Shown: piece by piece, positions 17,148 to 25,142 of the stretch
Layout: each line of letters starts with the position of its first letter
How positions within the stretch are numbered: the first letter of the stretch is position 1
NCBI GenBank assembly: GCA_045629945.1
Contig: JAZQSE010000021.1
Span: forward strand, 1 to 64,000
Length of the DNA: 64,000 nt
Source of the DNA: UBA1765 sp045629945
Lineage (GTDB): Bacteria > Fibrobacterota > Fibrobacteria > Fibrobacterales > Fibrobacteraceae
Direction: 5' to 3'
Notes under the pieces: model-generated
Databases searched by the model: none
Told to the model about the DNA's origin: nothing
The model's input: the letters and a program-made list of their open reading frames with translations, nothing else
Translations under genes and position numbers: made by a program

Positions 17148-17539
17148 ACATTTGTTTTAGTTAAGGGTGAAAAAATCTATAAGTGAAAAATAGAAAAAAG
17201 GAATTGCTTGAATGAATCTTAAGTGCAAATTCATGTGATAGTATATACTCTAGTGATTGTGTGTACAAATGTAACCAAAAAAAAGTAAAGAAATTTGGTT
17301 CAATAGGTAGAAAAATAACTAAATTAAATGATACCCAAACACTCCCTGACGCATCTAAGTTTTTCCTCCTTTACTTAGGTGCGTCTTTTTTTTCTTTAAA
17401 GCAAATTGTTCCAACTTGGAATACTCTAATTTGGATTTCTTTTTGAAATAAAAATAAAATTTGTTTTTCTTACAAAAACAAAATTTAAAAAAAAAACAAA
17501 TATTTTTATAAGGTTCTATTTTTTATGGTTTTGGGCTAA
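17148..17539. other. 392-base intergenic region between divergent glmS and GGDEF/EAL gene
   Basis: No convincing coding sequence. A 61-codon frame starting with GTG at 17261 has no recognisable features and runs through a terminator hairpin, so I do not call it. The region holds a strong plus-strand terminator at 17348-17393 and a short perfect dyad TTCCAA-C-TTGGAA at 17409-17421. It also contains a TATACT box at 17244-17249 that could drive a short plus-strand RNA. The last 100 bases before the GGDEF/EAL gene are very A/T-rich. Confidence 0.6.
17348..17393 (+). terminator. Orphan intrinsic terminator (possible small RNA 3' end)
   Basis: GACGCATCTAAGT (17348-17360), a 12-base loop, ACTTAGGTGCGTC (17373-17385), one G-U pair, then eight T's. 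It points in the plus direction but no plus-strand gene lies upstream, because glmS is transcribed away from it. It must end either a small untranslated RNA or a leader of the downstream gene. Confidence 0.8.
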
Positions 17540-19510
17540 ATGAAATTATTTGATGAACATTGTTTGTTACGAATCTTGCTTATAGTAGTAGGCTCTCTTT
17601 TTTCTGTGTTCATGGATGAGTTGATTGCTTTTGAAGAACACCCTTATTGGATTATCCCTTATTGCGCAAGTATTTCTTTCTTGTTTTTTACTGCACTCTT
17701 TTATCGTTTCCCGCCTTCTATTAGTTTGAACCGAATGAGAAAAGATTTAGAAGTTCCAATGCCTTCTATGGGAGGAGATGATTTTTCCAAAGTTGACGAT
17801 TTACGTCGTTCATTAGAAGAAAAAGAAACTCTTCTTAAGATGTTCTTTACAAGTTCTTCTGATGGCTTTTGGATTTTGGATCTTCCTACTGGTAAAGTCC
17901 AATGGTCGGCTAGAGTTGCAGAATTGTTTGGAATTTCATTAGATAAATTAGGTAGTTCTTTTGATGCTTTAAAAACTTTAGTTTTTGAAAGCGATTGGGC
18001 AAAATTCACGAAAATGCTTAAAATAGCATTAGAATCAAAACAAAAATTTTCTTTAGAAATTAGGCCAGTCCTTGGGAAAAATATAATTGTGGTCACTGGA
18101 ACTCCGCAAATGAATGAAGAAGGGCGACCTATTAGAATGTTTGGTTCATTTGTCCCTAAAGCAGATATTTTATCATTTAAAAATCCATTCTTTTTAGATG
18201 AATTGACTGGCTTGAAAAACAGGCGTTATTTTTTAGAGCATTTAAAGGAAAAAGTGAATTATGCACAATTGCATCAGGATTATTCCTTTGCTTTAATTTT
18301 AATAGACATTGATCATTTTGGTCGTATTAATGATGTTTATTCTCCGCAATTTGGTGATTGTGTTTTAAAATTAATCGCAGAAAGGATTGTATCTTCTTGC
18401 CAACAACAAGATTGTGTTGCAAGAATTAGTGGTGATATTTTTGCCATTCTCCTTCATGATGTCAATGGAAAAGATAAAGGGAAAATGGTTGAATTTGCTC
18501 AAAATTTGCATTCAAAAATAAGACAACCTTTGCAACTAGAAGGTAAGGAATTACTTATAGGTGCTTCTATGTCAGTTATTCTGAATAATGATTTGGATGC
18601 AAGTGATGATTTAATGTCTCATGCAACAACACTTTTAAGAAATTTGAAATCAGGTGATTGTAGAGGAAATATTCAATTCTTTTCTGGTGGCTTGCGAGAA
18701 AAGGCTATGCAGGTTTACCAGTTGGAATATGAATTACGGAAAGCAATTCAAGCTAAAGTATTTACATTAGTTTATCAACCTGTTATAGATGTTTCAAAGG
18801 ATAATAAAGTGGTTTCATTTGAAGCTCTTGTCCGTTGGAATAATTCAGAACGAGGGATGATTCCTCCATCAGAATTTATTCCTATTGCTGAAGAAACGGG
18901 TTTGATTGTTCCTTTAGGAGAACTTATTTTACGCGGTGCTTGTAGACAAGCAAAAGAATGGGTTGATTTGGGGTATGCCGATTTAAAAATTGCTGTTAAT
19001 TTCTCTGCAAAACAATTCTCTCAAGGTGATTTAGTTCATACATTACAATCGATCCTTCAAGAAACCGGATTAAACCCTAAGAACTTGAAAATGGAAATAA
19101 CTGAATATACTGTTATGAATGATACGAAAAAAACAGTAGAAATGATGCGACAATTGACTGCGATGGGTGTTGAAATTTCAATAGATGATTTTGGAACGGG
19201 ATTTTCTTCTTTATCTTATTTGAAAAATTTCCCAGTTCATACTTTAAAAATTGATAAGTCTTTTGTGGATTCTTTATTGGAAAAAGAAGAAGATGCTGTG
19301 TTTATTCGAACGATTATCGGCATTGCTAAATCTTTGAATTTAGAATTGATTGCAGAAGGTGTTGAAACAAAAGAACAATTAGAATTCTTGAGGAATGAAG
19401 GTTGTTTTATGATTCAGGGATACTATTTCAGTAAACCTTTACCACCTACAGAAGTTTTAGACTTTTTACAGAAAAAAATAAATACATCATTTCTCAAACA
19501 ATTAGCTTAA
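17540..19510 (+). CDS. Membrane PAS-GGDEF-EAL protein, probable c-di-GMP phosphodiesterase
   Basis: A 656-residue protein. Two membrane spans (about 9-31 and 36-58) precede a PAS-like segment (about 95-200), a GGDEF domain (about 212-380) and an EAL domain (about 398-645). The GGDEF signature is degenerate (SGDIF), so cyclase activity is doubtful. The EAL domain looks active: EALVRW, the Asn of NFSAKQF, Glu of EITEY, DDFGTG, the Lys of LKIDKSF and AEGVET are present. The likely net role is c-di-GMP breakdown tuned by the PAS domain. It converges on tatD with stop codons sharing TTAA. Confidence 0.9.
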   Translation: MKLFDEHCLLRILLIVVGSLFSVFMDELIAFEEHPYWIIPYCASISFLFFTALFYRFPPSISLNRMRKDLEVPMPSMGGDDFSKVDDLRRSLEEKETLLKMFFTSSSDGFWILDLPTGKVQWSARVAELFGISLDKLGSSFDALKTLVFESDWAKFTKMLKIALESKQKFSLEIRPVLGKNIIVVTGTPQMNEEGRPIRMFGSFVPKADILSFKNPFFLDELTGLKNRRYFLEHLKEKVNYAQLHQDYSFALILIDIDHFGRINDVYSPQFGDCVLKLIAERIVSSCQQQDCVARISGDIFAILLHDVNGKDKGKMVEFAQNLHSKIRQPLQLEGKELLIGASMSVILNNDLDASDDLMSHATTLLRNLKSGDCRGNIQFFSGGLREKAMQVYQLEYELRKAIQAKVFTLVYQPVIDVSKDNKVVSFEALVRWNNSERGMIPPSEFIPIAEETGLIVPLGELILRGACRQAKEWVDLGYADLKIAVNFSAKQFSQGDLVHTLQSILQETGLNPKNLKMEITEYTVMNDTKKTVEMMRQLTAMGVEISIDDFGTGFSSLSYLKNFPVHTLKIDKSFVDSLLEKEEDAVFIRTIIGIAKSLNLELIAEGVETKEQLEFLRNEGCFMIQGYYFSKPLPPTEVLDFLQKKINTSFLKQLA

Positions 19511-20280
19511 ATACCATAAACGTATCGCGTATTTTCTCTAATCGTAAAGTAAACATTCTCTATATCGGTATTTTTTAATTCGGCTATTTTGTCTGCGATG
19601 TGTGGAATCATTCCGCTGTGTGCAGGCGTTCCTCTATGTGGAACCGGCGCTAAATAAGGAGCATCCGTTTCTAATAAGAGACGATTTAATGGAACAATTT
19701 CTACAGCTTTCCTAACGTTTTCTGCATTTTTAAAAGTAATTATGCCTGTAAAGCCAATGTAAATATTATTTGAAATTTTTAATAAATCTTCAGCAAACGA
19801 AGCATTAGATGTAAAACAATGAACATGGATTTTGGCGTTTTGGAGAGGAGCGTTTTTTAATATAGAAAGACTGTCTTCTTCTGCTTCTCGCAAATGTAAT
19901 ACAATGGCTTTTTGTGTATTCAAGGCCATTTCTAATTGGTCTTCAAATACGGTGCGTTGTAATTCTTTATTTTCTTTCCCATAATGGTAATCTAACCCAA
20001 ATTCACCACAACCCACACAACGAGGGTGATCCCAATAATCTGGCAAAAGGTATTTGTGTTGTTCGTAAGTATGCGCATATTCAGGATGAATGCCGTAAGT
20101 TGCAAAAACATCAAAATAAGTTTCACTGCGAATTCTGGCATCTTCAAAGGCTTCTGGGTCGCAAGCGACATGAATATAAGCTTCTGGAGCTGTTTCTATC
20201 CTTTCGCGTAGGCTTTCAAATGATTCAGCGGAATGTTCTTCGTAAGTATCTAAATGACAATGGGTATCTATAAAATTCAT
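19507..20280 (-). CDS. tatD: TatD family metal-dependent hydrolase
   Basis: A 257-residue TatD-type deoxyribonuclease. The metal-binding HCHLD starts at His7, the middle carries GEFGLDYHYG, and the C-terminal ETDAPYLAP block is present. The family members act as 3'-5' exonucleases or D-aminoacyl-type hydrolases; the exact substrate cannot be read from sequence. It overlaps the end of greB by four bases (ATGA), so the two are one operon. Its stop shares TTAA with the convergent GGDEF/EAL gene. Confidence 0.9.
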   Translation of the reverse strand: MNFIDTHCHLDTYEEHSAESFESLRERIETAPEAYIHVACDPEAFEDARIRSETYFDVFATYGIHPEYAHTYEQHKYLLPDYWDHPRCVGCGEFGLDYHYGKENKELQRTVFEDQLEMALNTQKAIVLHLREAEEDSLSILKNAPLQNAKIHVHCFTSNASFAEDLLKISNNIYIGFTGIITFKNAENVRKAVEIVPLNRLLLETDAPYLAPVPHRGTPAHSGMIPHIADKIAELKNTDIENVYFTIRENTRYVYGI

Positions 20281-20747
20281 TTGTAAGAGACCTCAATAAT
20301 TTGATATTCTAAAATTCCTTTAGGGACAGAAACTTGCACTGTGTCCCCTTGCTTTTTTCCAATGAGCACTTTCCCGACAGGAGAAGAAATGCTGATTTTC
20401 CCTTGTAAAGGATCAATTTCTTGTGGGCCTACGAGAGTATAATTCTTTATTTTTTTTGTTTTTATTTCTTGCAATGACACTTTTGCTCCAAAGCGAATGG
20501 AGCCATCATTAGAAGAAATATTTTCGACTATTTTGGCATTGTCTAAAATTTTATCAAGAAAACGTAGACGTTTGTCAATTTCTCTAAGACGCATGCGGCC
20601 ATAAGTGTATTCAGCATTTTCAGAGCGATCACCTTCTGCAGCAGCATCAGAAACCCGTTGTTGGACAGAGGGACGTTCTGTATATTTTAAATGTTCCCAT
20701 TCGGCTTTTAATTTTTCAAAGCCATCTTTAGATATCAAATTAGACAT
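20277..20747 (-). CDS. greB: Transcription elongation factor GreB-like
   Basis: A 156-residue GreA/GreB-family protein, which rescues backtracked RNA polymerase through its coiled-coil tip. The tip GDRSENAEY and the helix MRLREIDKRLRFLDK match GreB more closely than GreA. The C-terminal domain holds the usual IDPLQGKISISSPVGKVLIGKKQGD-type fold. No Shine-Dalgarno sequence is seen; a TAAATT box lies 7 bases upstream of the ATG, suggesting a leaderless mRNA. It overlaps tatD by four bases. Confidence 0.88.
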   Translation of the reverse strand: MSNLISKDGFEKLKAEWEHLKYTERPSVQQRVSDAAAEGDRSENAEYTYGRMRLREIDKRLRFLDKILDNAKIVENISSNDGSIRFGAKVSLQEIKTKKIKNYTLVGPQEIDPLQGKISISSPVGKVLIGKKQGDTVQVSVPKGILEYQIIEVSYK

Positions 20748-20754
20748 GTGTAAT

Positions 20755-20760
20755 AATTTA
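20755..20760 (-). promoter_or_regulatory. -10 box of greB, leaderless arrangement
   Basis: On the minus strand TAAATT is followed by 7 bases (ATTACAC) and the greB ATG. With the usual -10 to +1 distance, transcription would start at the ATG itself. No clear -35 box is seen. Confidence 0.5.
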
Positions 20761-20790
20761 GAAAGTTTTTTCTTTCCTCAAAAGGAATGT

Positions 20791-20820
20791 TTCTAGAAGT
20801 TTCTCTGTAAAATTCTAGAA
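20791..20820. promoter_or_regulatory. Paired TTCTAGAA palindromes
   Basis: Two identical 8-base palindromes, TTCTAGAA at 20791-20798 and 20813-20820. Their centres are 22 bases apart, about two helical turns. They sit between the divergent greB and DUF2062-DUF1015 genes, just upstream of the TACATT box of the latter. The spacing fits two dimers of a regulator on one face of the DNA. The regulator is unknown. Confidence 0.5.
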
Positions 20821-20843
20821 TAAATAGCTACATTGTAAACACT

Positions 20844-22712
20844 ATGAAAAATAAGGTAGAACGTAAGCCGAATCCTAATTCAAGGTATGTTAGGATATGG
20901 CGAGTAAATGTGAATAGAATGTTTCCTGTAAGACAAGATGCTTTAAAAGTAGCGCTTTCTGTTTTTGCCGGAGTTTTTATTGGTATTTGGCCAACTATTG
21001 GGATAGCAATTATTTTAACTATAGCTTTTTGTGCTCTTTTTCGGTTGCCTAAAATTCCAGGAACCGTGGCATCATTTGTAGCTAATCCAGTTACGCAGTT
21101 TGGATTTTTTTATCCAGCGGGGTATTTTATTGGATGTGCAATAATAGAGCCTCCACCGATAAATTTTGATTTTTTAGAAAAAATAAAAACACTCTCTTTT
21201 AGTAATGTCGTCAGTGTCGTTCAAGAACTTTGGAGTAATGCAGCTGGGCATTTTATTGCCTTTTTGATAGGAATCACGATTGTTGCTGCAGTCTTTGGAG
21301 TTTTGTTTTTCTGGATAGCTTATTTTGTTGTTTTATATCGTAAAAAACGGCATCTAAAAATGAAAAGCAAATTTATGCAGAGTCTTGTTAAAGAAGACGT
21401 TGAACTATTAAAGCAAATTCGTAGAGATGAAAAAATTAAACAAGTACAAAACAAGGAAAAATTGACTATGATGCAAATTTACCCTTTTAAAGCGCTTCGC
21501 CCGGTAAACCCAGAAGAAGCAGGTGAAATTTCAGCTTTGCCTTATGATGTAATGAATAGGGCTGAAGCAAAAGAAATGGCGGCAGGACTTCCGCATTCTT
21601 ATTTACGTGTAACGCGTGCAGAATTAGAGTTACCAGATTCTGTCGATGCTTATGACCCACAAGTTTATCAGCATGCAAAAAACAACTTGGACAAAATGAT
21701 TGCCGAAGGTGTTATTGCTCATGAAAAGAAAGATTGCCTTTATGTTTATCGCCAAACAATGGATGGTAGAGAACAATATGGTCTTGTTTGCTGTGTCCGA
21801 GCAGAAGATTATTTTAACGGAACCATTAAAAAACATGAATTGACGCGTGCTGATAAAGAAGAAGACCGTTTGCGCCATGTGCTTACTACCAATGCAAATA
21901 CAGGTCCTGTATTTTTAACTTATCGTGATTCTGGACAATTTGATTTATTTGGAAAAGTAAGAGAACGTGCACCTCTTTATGATTTTGTTTCTGAAAAAGA
22001 TGGATTTGGACACACGGTTTGGATTATCGAAGATGATGCAGAAATTGCTGCTATTAGAAAATCTTTTGAAGCAATTCCTGTTTCTTATATTGCTGATGGG
22101 CATCATCGTAGTGCAGCGGGGGCAAGAGCAGCTCTTGCTCGTAAAGAACTAGACGAAAATCATAAAGGTGATGAAGAATATACCCGTTATTTGGCAATAT
22201 TATTCCCTTCCACTCATTTGAAAATATTGGATTATAACCGCGTTTTAAAATCTTTAAATGGTAGAACCGCTGAACAGTTACTTAAAGATTTGGAAAATAT
22301 TTTTGTGATTGAAAAACTTGATTCTATGCAGAGTCCTTCGAAACAAAATCAAGTCAATCTCTATTTAGAAAAAACTTGGTACGCCTGTTCATTCCGCGAA
22401 GAATTGCTTGATAATTTAGGGCCAGTAGATAGCCTTGATGTAGCTCTTTTACAAAAGCATGTTCTTTCACCAATGTTTGGTATTGAAGATCCTCGAACAT
22501 CTTCTCAAATAGATTTTGTTGGTGGAATTCGTGGATTAGGAGAACTTGTGCGTCGAGTAGATTCTGGAGAATGTGCTTGTGCATTTGCTATGTATCCAAC
22601 AACATTAGACCAGTTAATGGCAATAGCTGATGCTGGTGAAATTATGCCTCCTAAAAGTACTTGGTTTGAACCAAAACTTAGAGATGGCTTGTTGGTACAC
22701 ACATTAGATTAA
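20844..22712 (+). CDS. DUF2062-DUF1015 fusion protein
   Basis: A 622-residue open frame joining two families. Residues 1-180 match DUF2062, with three membrane spans (about 33-60, 65-95 and 140-172) and the Pro/Gly-rich block GIWPTIG. A charged linker follows. From about residue 209, MMQIYPFKALRP starts a complete DUF1015 protein, including its YIADGHHRSAAG signature. An AAGGAAA site lies 11 bases before the ATG at 21468, so the DUF1015 part may also be translated alone. Functions of both families are unknown. It is preceded by a TACATT box and the paired TTCTAGAA sites. Confidence 0.85.
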   Translation: MKNKVERKPNPNSRYVRIWRVNVNRMFPVRQDALKVALSVFAGVFIGIWPTIGIAIILTIAFCALFRLPKIPGTVASFVANPVTQFGFFYPAGYFIGCAIIEPPPINFDFLEKIKTLSFSNVVSVVQELWSNAAGHFIAFLIGITIVAAVFGVLFFWIAYFVVLYRKKRHLKMKSKFMQSLVKEDVELLKQIRRDEKIKQVQNKEKLTMMQIYPFKALRPVNPEEAGEISALPYDVMNRAEAKEMAAGLPHSYLRVTRAELELPDSVDAYDPQVYQHAKNNLDKMIAEGVIAHEKKDCLYVYRQTMDGREQYGLVCCVRAEDYFNGTIKKHELTRADKEEDRLRHVLTTNANTGPVFLTYRDSGQFDLFGKVRERAPLYDFVSEKDGFGHTVWIIEDDAEIAAIRKSFEAIPVSYIADGHHRSAAGARAALARKELDENHKGDEEYTRYLAILFPSTHLKILDYNRVLKSLNGRTAEQLLKDLENIFVIEKLDSMQSPSKQNQVNLYLEKTWYACSFREELLDNLGPVDSLDVALLQKHVLSPMFGIEDPRTSSQIDFVGGIRGLGELVRRVDSGECACAFAMYPTTLDQLMAIADAGEIMPPKSTWFEPKLRDGLLVHTLD

Positions 22713-22716
22713 ATTT

Positions 22717-22768
22717 GAAAATGAATATAAAAAGTCCCGGTTGCCCGGGACTTTTTATATTCATTTTC
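22717..22768. terminator. Long bidirectional terminator
   Basis: A perfect 24-bp stem with a TTGC loop: left arm 22717-22740, ending AAAAAGTCCCGG; right arm 22745-22768, starting CCGGGACTTTTT. It lies between convergent genes. On the minus strand it includes the last codons and the stop of the MauE/DoxX-like gene. Confidence 0.92.
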
Positions 22769-23441
22769 GCCAAAGATTCCAAAGGGTTTTATTGGGGCGT
22801 AGTAATAACCAGAAATTAGGAACAAGTAAGATTAAGTCGCGTATAAGAGAAGTCCAGGTTTCATTTTTATCTTGAGCCCCTTCAATATTAAAGCAACCAC
22901 AAGTAATACCCAAGTCATGAAATATCGCCCAAGATAAAGCAATAATAAAAGAAATAAACATAAGGAATATGACTAAAGCCGCTTCTTTGGTAAATGGCGA
23001 AACAATTAAAGCTAGTCCGAACCAGAATTCAAGTTGCGGGTACATAAGAGCAAAAATATTATTGAGAAATTCTAAACCAAGTGCTGGGAAAAATTGATAC
23101 TGAGCCATTAAAACAGCGAATTCTTTTGGAGACTCTATTTTAAACAAACTAGAGGCGATAAAGAATCCACCAATTCCTACACGGAAAAGAGTTTCAAGAG
23201 CTTTTATCGTGAACTCTTTTGATAATTTCCAAGCAGGGATAATAAGAATCGTCGCTAACAGAAAAGCGCCAACTCCGATTTGTATGTTGTATTTCCAGCC
23301 ATTTGGGAAAAATTCAAGGAACCAATCTTTGTCAGAAACAGTTAGAAATGTTTCAGGGAAAGAAATCTCTGCAACACAGAACGCAGTTAATAACGTTGAT
23401 AAAAGCAGAAGAATACTAGCAAATACTGTTTCTTTTTTCAT
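22761..23441 (-). CDS. MauE/DoxX-like membrane protein
   Basis: A 226-residue protein with about five membrane spans, resembling the MauE/DoxX-like group of small redox-linked membrane proteins. A CGCFNIEG motif (about residues 180-187) has the CxC type of cysteine pair. I place the start at 23441 (MKKETVFASILL) because it overlaps the upstream small gene by ATGA; the frame is open 15 codons further, but that would clash with the small gene. Likely role: membrane step in disulfide or sulfur chemistry, by family only. Its 3' end lies inside a bidirectional terminator. Confidence 0.75.
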   Translation of the reverse strand: MKKETVFASILLLLSTLLTAFCVAEISFPETFLTVSDKDWFLEFFPNGWKYNIQIGVGAFLLATILIIPAWKLSKEFTIKALETLFRVGIGGFFIASSLFKIESPKEFAVLMAQYQFFPALGLEFLNNIFALMYPQLEFWFGLALIVSPFTKEAALVIFLMFISFIIALSWAIFHDLGITCGCFNIEGAQDKNETWTSLIRDLILLVPNFWLLLRPNKTLWNLWRK

Positions 23442-23608
23442 AGAACGTCTTCCGGCTTTTGGAGGATTTCTTGAGAACCAATCCATTCAATAGATTTGTC
23501 GTCAGAAACTCTTAAGTTATTGGCGATAGCACAAAGCAAGCAAAAAATTCCAAAACCAATAAGGAATTTCCAATTTAAAGTTTTAATGTATTTGATAATA
23601 TGTTGCAT
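23438..23608 (-). CDS. Small single-span membrane protein, rhodanese-like stub
   Basis: A 56-residue frame. A Lys-rich start (MQHIIKYIKTLNWK) is followed by one membrane span (about residues 13-30) and a short exported tail ending EWIGSQEILQKPEDVL. That tail looks like the opening strand and helix of a rhodanese domain, which is then cut off by TGA. The stop overlaps the MauE/DoxX start (ATGA), a strong sign that it is real. A TATAAT box lies 8 bases before the ATG and no Shine-Dalgarno is seen. The rhodanese resemblance is tentative. Confidence 0.65.
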   Translation of the reverse strand: MQHIIKYIKTLNWKFLIGFGIFCLLCAIANNLRVSDDKSIEWIGSQEILQKPEDVL

Positions 23609-23616
23609 AGGGACAA

Positions 23617-23622
23617 ATTATA
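23617..23622 (-). promoter_or_regulatory. -10 box of the small gene at 23608, overlapping a terminator T-run
   Basis: On the minus strand the T-run of the upstream gene's terminator runs directly into TATAAT, then TTGTCCCT and the ATG. Termination of one transcript and start of the next thus share the same bases. Confidence 0.5.
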
Positions 23623-23650
23623 AAAAAAGCAAGGTTTTGAAAACCTTGCT
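23621..23650 (-). terminator. Terminator of the FISUMP lipoprotein gene
   Basis: On the minus strand AGCAAGGTTTT pairs with AAAACCTTGCT, followed by seven T's. It lies just after the lipoprotein stop codon at 23667. Confidence 0.88.
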
Positions 23651-23666
23651 GCTTATTTTTGACAGG

Positions 23667-24581
23667 TTAATTCTTTACACAACGGACACTAAAGCCTTTG
23701 TCTTTAGAATCTTTTTGGAATAAGAATTCGCCTTCACCGTAGTCAGGAGATTTTTTCACAAAAATCATAGCACAATTGTCACCGGAGCAATTTTCCACAT
23801 CGCCATCAACAAACTTTTCAGACGTGGCTAGCCAGTAAAAGCCCATGTTTCCTTGGTAAGCGTAAGAATAGTTTTTCATTCGCCCACCAAAAGACCAAGG
23901 GAAATCTGGGTCCTGGCTTGCAGCGTCAAATTCATCGCGGCTAGGAAGTCTCCAACCAGAAGGGCAAACTTCACTTAATGCTGAAAAGTCATAGAGTGCA
24001 CCTTTTGAACAATCTGTGACATCGTAGCAAGAAGAACCGTTAGAAGTTTCGTAATTAATGTTTGTTGCCATCCACATTGTTGAACCAACCATTGTTAGCT
24101 TGTAGACGTTACCATCACGAGTATCAATGAGAGAATCCCCTTGGATAACAGGAGGTTCTACTTTAGGAGGGTCCACTTTTACACTTGACGAAGAAGGTTC
24201 TTTTTTGACAGAAGAAGAACTAGGTGTGCTAGAAGAGCTAGATTGAGGTTTTTGTGTTTCAACAGAAGAACTAGATGGCTCATCATTAGAAATGAGTTCG
24301 TCCCAACTGAATTCTGAAGAATCGTTTGTATAGTAAGGTGTTTCAATAGGATTTACTATCACAAGCGTATCTGCAATGACTAATGTGTCATAAACAGTTC
24401 CTGGTTTGAATGAAGAAGAAGACTTTTTTTGTTCTCCTTTACTCGATGAAGATTTTGCCCCAGACTCATCAGTGACGGAATCGTCAATAACAGGAGCTGT
24501 AGAAGAAGAGTCATCGCTACAAGCAATAAATGACCCAAAAATGAAAGAAAAAAGTAAAAAAACAGAAATTTTATACGACAT
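23667..24581 (-). CDS. FISUMP-domain lipoprotein
   Basis: A 304-residue lipoprotein. The signal peptide ends at a lipobox with Cys21 (FIACSD). Residues 22-150 are low-complexity, with several poly-Ser tracts of the type used as linkers in Fibrobacter exported proteins. The C-terminal domain (about 150-304) has VYKLTMVGSTMWMATNINY, CPSGWRLPSRDEFD and a final GFSVRCVKN. This is the pattern of the Fibrobacter succinogenes major paralogous (FISUMP) domain, whose function is unknown. It probably sits on the outer membrane surface. It is monocistronic, with its own terminator. Confidence 0.88.
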   Translation of the reverse strand: MSYKISVFLLFSFIFGSFIACSDDSSSTAPVIDDSVTDESGAKSSSSKGEQKKSSSSFKPGTVYDTLVIADTLVIVNPIETPYYTNDSSEFSWDELISNDEPSSSSVETQKPQSSSSSTPSSSSVKKEPSSSSVKVDPPKVEPPVIQGDSLIDTRDGNVYKLTMVGSTMWMATNINYETSNGSSCYDVTDCSKGALYDFSALSEVCPSGWRLPSRDEFDAASQDPDFPWSFGGRMKNYSYAYQGNMGFYWLATSEKFVDGDVENCSGDNCAMIFVKKSPDYGEGEFLFQKDSKDKGFSVRCVKN

Positions 24582-24681
24582 ACCCTATAAATTATACCTT
24601 TTTTCTCAAGAAAAAACATATTTGCTTTTTTTTACATTCAAGAAACATAATAAAAGGGTGCCGAAAATAGAGTTTTTTATT

Positions 24682-25089
24682 ATGTTTGGGGATATGAGTA
24701 ATGTTGAAATTTTCGATACAACCTTTGCGGTAACCATTTTAGCAGTTATTGCTTTTTGTGTTCCATTGTTACTTTTGTTTGCTAACTGGATTTTACATCC
24801 AGGTAAAATTAAACGTGCTGAAATTAAAGGCTCGTCTTATGAATGCGGTTTGGCTCACGTTTCGGGTACCGCTAATGAACGTTATCCGGTAAAGTATTAT
24901 ATGGTAGCAATGCTTTTTCTTGTTTTTGATTTGGAAGTAGCATTTCTTTATCCTTGGGCCGTTCAATACCTTAAGATAGATTCTTGGTCTCCATTGCTTA
25001 TTTTAATTGGCTTTTTAGTGATTCTTGAAGCCGGTTATATGTACATATACCGTAAAGGTGTTTTGCAGTGGTCTAAAATTAAAGATTAA
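24682..25089 (+). CDS. nuoA: NADH-quinone oxidoreductase subunit A
   Basis: A 135-residue NuoA, a three-span membrane subunit of complex I. The conserved loop SSYECGLAHVSG (about residues 52-63) and the second span signature VFDLEVAFLYPWA (about 83-95) are both intact. I chose ATG 24682; ATG 24694 is an alternative, because GGGG lies between them. The frame is open far upstream, but that part lies antisense over the lipoprotein gene. A terminator follows at once, so nuoA stands alone, without nuoB or the rest of the operon nearby. Confidence 0.88.
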   Translation: MFGDMSNVEIFDTTFAVTILAVIAFCVPLLLLFANWILHPGKIKRAEIKGSSYECGLAHVSGTANERYPVKYYMVAMLFLVFDLEVAFLYPWAVQYLKIDSWSPLLILIGFLVILEAGYMYIYRKGVLQWSKIKD

Positions 25090-25116
25090 TTCCAGTCTTT
25101 TTTTAAATAAAGTTTA

Positions 25117-25142
25117 AAATGCCCGGAAGGGCATTTTTTTTT
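25117..25142 (+). terminator. Intrinsic terminator after nuoA
   Basis: AAATGCCC (25117-25124), loop GGAA, GGGCATTT (25129-25136), followed by six more T's. Confidence 0.92.

Noticed and set aside
17261..17446. 61-codon plus-strand frame before the GGDEF/EAL gene
   Set aside because: It starts with GTG without a ribosome-binding site and runs through the terminator hairpin at 17348-17393.
17148..17539. c-di-GMP (GEMM) riboswitch or glmS ribozyme
   Set aside because: A GACGCA string occurs as in GEMM, but it belongs to the terminator stem and the rest of the GEMM core is missing. No glmS ribozyme core is seen on the minus strand.
20791..20820. CIRCE (HrcA) or heat-shock element
   Set aside because: The CIRCE half-site TTAGCACTC is absent; the palindrome is TTCTAGAA, so only a generic operator is claimed.
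23442..23486. 15-codon upstream extension of the MauE/DoxX-like protein
   Set aside because: It would overlap most of the tail of the small gene at 23438-23608; the ATGA overlap at 23438-23441 is the better start.
24406..24681. N-terminal extension of nuoA
   Set aside because: The frame is open, but it lies antisense over the Ser-rich part of the lipoprotein gene; known NuoA proteins begin near residue 93 of that frame.
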